Of a stretch of DNA of 7,800 bases, positions 6,445 to 7,800 are shown one piece after another. The notes beneath the pieces were generated by a model, which saw only the letters and a list, made by a program, of their open reading frames with translations, was not told where the DNA came from and searched no databases. Source of the DNA: Anaerolineae bacterium (GTDB lineage Bacteria; Chloroflexota; Anaerolineae; 4572-78). The translations under genes and the position numbers were made by a program. Every line of letters begins with the position of its first letter. The stretch's first letter is position 1. Where the stretch lies: assembly GCA_027022125.1 (NCBI GenBank), contig JALVZI010000435.1:1-7800 (forward strand), written 5' to 3'.

Positions 6445-6627
6445 GTGAACGCAAAGGTAACAAATCGACGGAAATTTGCCAAACGGGATATTGTTGATAT
6501 TCCCCCAAACGTGCAGGATGGTTTGGGGCGTTTGTTTGCTGCTTATTCGGTCGTTGGGAAATTTATAGGCGAGTGCATAATTGTCTCGGTGATAACAGGC
6601 ATAACAAATGAGCGAAACGGAAAATAA
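6445..6627 (+). pseudogene. Truncated NTase gene (N-terminal fragment), 60-codon reading frame
   Basis: Starting at GTG 6445, the first ~41 codons (to about 6567) match the N-terminus of the MNT gene at 7352. The shared elements are 'VTN' near the start and 'NV-D-LGRLF' followed by 'S-V-K'. The first codons align as GTG AAC ... GTA ACA AAT against ATG AAC ... GTA ACA AAT. Similarity stops just before the 'VFGS' active-site motif. The frame then continues through unrelated codons to TAA at 6625-6627. The NTase core (Gly-Ser and both aspartates) is absent, so it cannot be a nucleotidyltransferase. The frame overlaps the next MNT start by 20 nt and could serve as a translated leader; that role is inference. 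Confidence 0.72.
6554..6581 (+). promoter_or_regulatory. Possible weak promoter in front of the MNT-HEPN pair
   Basis: -35-like TTGGGA (6554-6559), a 16-bp spacer and -10 CATAAT (6576-6581, five of six). Transcription would start near 6588, about 20 nt before the MNT ATG at 6608. The pair could instead be transcribed from 6410-6438, so this is only a candidate. Confidence 0.3.
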
Positions 6628-6955
6628 ATACATTACCCGAATTGTGGAAGATTTAAAACCACTTCACCCGTACAAAATTGTCCTTTTTGGCTCTTATGCT
6701 TATGGCAATCCGCGCATTGACAGCGATATTGATTTGTTGGTAGTGTTAGATACAGATGAAACACCCCGAAACTTTCGAGAAAATATCGAAAATAAATTGT
6801 TGGTTAGAAATGCTTTACGGGAAGTGAACAGAGAAGTCTCCATAGATTTGATTGTGCATACCAAACCGATGTACGAAAAATTCAATGCTTTGGGGAGTAT
6901 GTTTGCCAAAGAACTTTCTGAAAAAGGGAAAGTGCTTTATGAAGCCTGTCACTAA
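6608..6955 (+). CDS. Minimal nucleotidyltransferase (MNT), first gene of an MNT-HEPN pair
   Basis: This 115-residue NTase-fold protein has a complete active site. Gly28-Ser29 sit in 'IVLFGSYAYG', Asp40 and Asp42 in 'DSDIDLLVVLD', and the third aspartate, Asp80, in 'VSIDLIVHT'. It belongs to the MNT group that partners with HEPN proteins; an AMP-transferring antitoxin role is inferred from the MntA-HepT precedent. The ATG at 6608 has only a poor ribosome site upstream but lies within the last 20 nt of the truncated frame 6445-6627, so re-initiation is possible. It overlaps the following HEPN gene by 17 nt. The sequence is markedly A/T-rich compared with ackA, suggesting separate origin. Confidence 0.9.
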   Translation: MSETENKYITRIVEDLKPLHPYKIVLFGSYAYGNPRIDSDIDLLVVLDTDETPRNFRENIENKLLVRNALREVNREVSIDLIVHTKPMYEKFNALGSMFAKELSEKGKVLYEACH

Positions 6956-7340
6956 TGAATGGCTGACTTTGGCAAATATGGACTTGGCAAGTTGCCGTAA
7001 AATGCGTGATGATAACTTCCTGACAAGCATTGTTTCTTTTCACGCACAACAAGCGGTAGAGAAAAGTTTCAAGGCTATTATTGAAGAGTTTGAGATAGGT
7101 TTTATCAGAACCCACGATTTGTTAAAACTGCATCAGGCTGTTAAAAACTATTTGGAATCTGCCATTGATGTGGAAATGTTAACAGAATTGAATGAACTTT
7201 ATATCAGCACCAGATATCCCGGCGAATTCGGGTTGCTTCCCAATGGCAAGCCAGCCATAGAAGATGCCGAGCGATTCTACGAGTTTGCCTTGGATATTTT
7301 TACAACGGTGCAGGTTATGCTATCCCACAGAGATGACTGA
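6939..7340 (+). CDS. HEPN-domain protein, second gene of the MNT-HEPN pair
   Basis: This 133-residue helical protein has PF05168-type HEPN features: 'EWLTLANMDLASCRKM' (7-22), 'FHAQQAVEKSFKAIIEE' (34-50), 'RTHDLLKLHQ' (57-66) and 'YISTRYPGE' (88-96). The start was taken at ATG 6939, because this places the Trp/Ala-rich first helix at the N-terminus as in the family; in-frame codons upstream read through the MNT gene in another frame. An A/G-rich site (AAGGGA, 6924-6929) precedes it. The gene overlaps the MNT gene by 17 nt. The gene order is MNT then HEPN, the reverse of the pair at 3574-4277. There is no clear R-x4-6-H motif (the closest is Arg57 with seven residues before His65), so toxin RNase activity is uncertain. 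Confidence 0.87.
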   Translation: MKPVTNEWLTLANMDLASCRKMRDDNFLTSIVSFHAQQAVEKSFKAIIEEFEIGFIRTHDLLKLHQAVKNYLESAIDVEMLTELNELYISTRYPGEFGLLPNGKPAIEDAERFYEFALDIFTTVQVMLSHRDD

Positions 7341-7351
7341 GAATGTGATGA

Positions 7352-7714
7352 ATGAACATCGGGGTAACAAATCACACCGAACAAAATACGATTGACCTTC
7401 CTTCAAACGTGAGAGATAGGTTGGGGCGTTTGTTTTCTACCCGCTCGGAAGTGGCAAAAGTCATCGTTTTTGGTTCGCGGGCGCGGGGTGACGCAGATGA
7501 ACGCTCGGATATTGATTTGGCGATTGTCGCCCCGACGGCAACGCCGCGCCTGTGGCTGGACATTGTGTTTGCGTTGGAAGATATGGATACCTTGCTGTCC
7601 ATTGATGTTGTGCGTTGGGCGGAAGCCTCATCGGCGTTAAAAGCACGCATCATCGCTGATGGGAAAATGCTGTATGAGCAACAGAAAAGTGAAACAAAGC
7701 CTCACCAATCTTGA
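7352..7714 (+). CDS. Minimal nucleotidyltransferase (HI0073-like), partner of the next gene
   Basis: This 120-residue NTase-fold protein has an N-terminal extension ('NTIDLPSNVRDRLGRLFSTR', 12-31) before the core. Gly41-Ser42 sit in 'VIVFGSRARG', Asp53 and Asp55 in 'RSDIDLAIVAP', and the third acid, Asp85, in 'LSIDVVRW'. The extension and the first codons match the truncated gene at 6445. The ATG at 7352 is 11 nt after the HEPN stop, and its ribosome site is weak. It overlaps the next gene by 41 nt. Because that next gene resembles HI0074, this pair corresponds to the HI0073/HI0074 two-component nucleotidyltransferase arrangement known from Haemophilus. Its biological substrate here is unknown. 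Confidence 0.9.
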   Translation: MNIGVTNHTEQNTIDLPSNVRDRLGRLFSTRSEVAKVIVFGSRARGDADERSDIDLAIVAPTATPRLWLDIVFALEDMDTLLSIDVVRWAEASSALKARIIADGKMLYEQQKSETKPHQS

Positions 7715-7800
7715 ATCGGCGTTACAGCGATTGCAGGAAGCCTTGCAAGAACCGGACGAGAATAGTTTGGTCATAGATGGGACAATTCAGCGTTTTGAGT
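7674..7800 (+). CDS. Nucleotidyltransferase substrate-binding protein (HI0074/HepT-like), 5' part
   Basis: From ATG 7674 the frame is open to the window edge (42 full codons). It contains 'LTNLESALQRLQEALQEP' and 'VIDGTIQRFE', the N-terminal signature of the NTase-substrate-binding family (PF08780, HI0074), a HEPN-related four-helix protein that forms a complex with the small NTase. The start lies within the last 41 nt of the upstream MNT gene in another frame. TGGGA at 7660-7664 is the likely ribosome site. The rest of the gene, including the helices that would hold any catalytic residues, is outside the window. Confidence 0.82.
   Translation, partial: MSNRKVKQSLTNLESALQRLQEALQEPDENSLVIDGTIQRFE

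Noticed and set aside
6166..6633. Minus-strand open frame of 155 codons over the NTase end, ackA relic and truncated NTase
   Set aside because: It resembles the minus-strand shadow at the real ackA tail because the relic is an ackA copy. It has no start context or domain signature.
5486..7800. Insertion sequence or transposon ends around the modules
   Set aside because: No transposase, terminal inverted repeats or short target duplications were found by eye. The only repeats are the ackA tail and NTase N-terminal copies.

Overview
The window is bacterial DNA. It carries two housekeeping loci (sugar-nucleotide metabolism/competence and the acetate pathway) followed by a dense series of nucleotidyltransferase (NTase)/HEPN toxin-antitoxin-like modules. 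Intermediate base composition, sigma70-type promoters, a ComEA-like protein with a Thr/Pro-rich linker and a long three-domain Pta would fit Chloroflexota (for example Anaerolineae). This lineage call is tentative: it rests on general impression, and no rRNA or marker gene is present.

Left part (1-1465): the 3' end of an NAD-dependent sugar-nucleotide epimerase/dehydratase runs into the window on the + strand. It converges on a ComEA-like SLBB/helix-hairpin-helix protein on the - strand. A 217-bp divergent intergenic region follows, with one good promoter for comEA and one for pta.

Middle (1466-5485): pta and ackA encode the two enzymes that interconvert acetyl-CoA, acetyl phosphate and acetate with ATP. 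They are separated by a HEPN-MNT pair embedded in the operon. All junctions are tight (5-nt gap, 25-nt overlap, 2-nt gap), and Shine-Dalgarno sequences overlap the upstream gene ends, so the four genes look co-transcribed and translationally coupled.

Right part (5486-7800): a run of accessory modules, all on the + strand. (i) A small 71-aa protein overlaps a 184-aa NTase, behind a strong promoter that predicts a leaderless mRNA. (ii) A decayed copy of the last ~27 codons of ackA is followed by a second strong promoter and the N-terminal fragment of an NTase gene, also predicted leaderless. (iii) An MNT-HEPN pair is in the opposite gene order to the pair inside the acetate operon. (iv) A third MNT is followed by the start of an HI0074-type NTase-substrate-binding protein that leaves the window. 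The N-terminal fragment in (ii) is a partial paralogue of the MNT in (iv).

The main points of interest are the toxin-antitoxin-like pair inside the pta-ackA operon, the ackA-tail relic that with the real ackA tail brackets module (i), and the two promoter/start arrangements with identical geometry. Together they suggest that the 3' side of ackA has been a repeated site of module acquisition and loss. No transposase, integrase, CRISPR array, tRNA or rRNA was seen.
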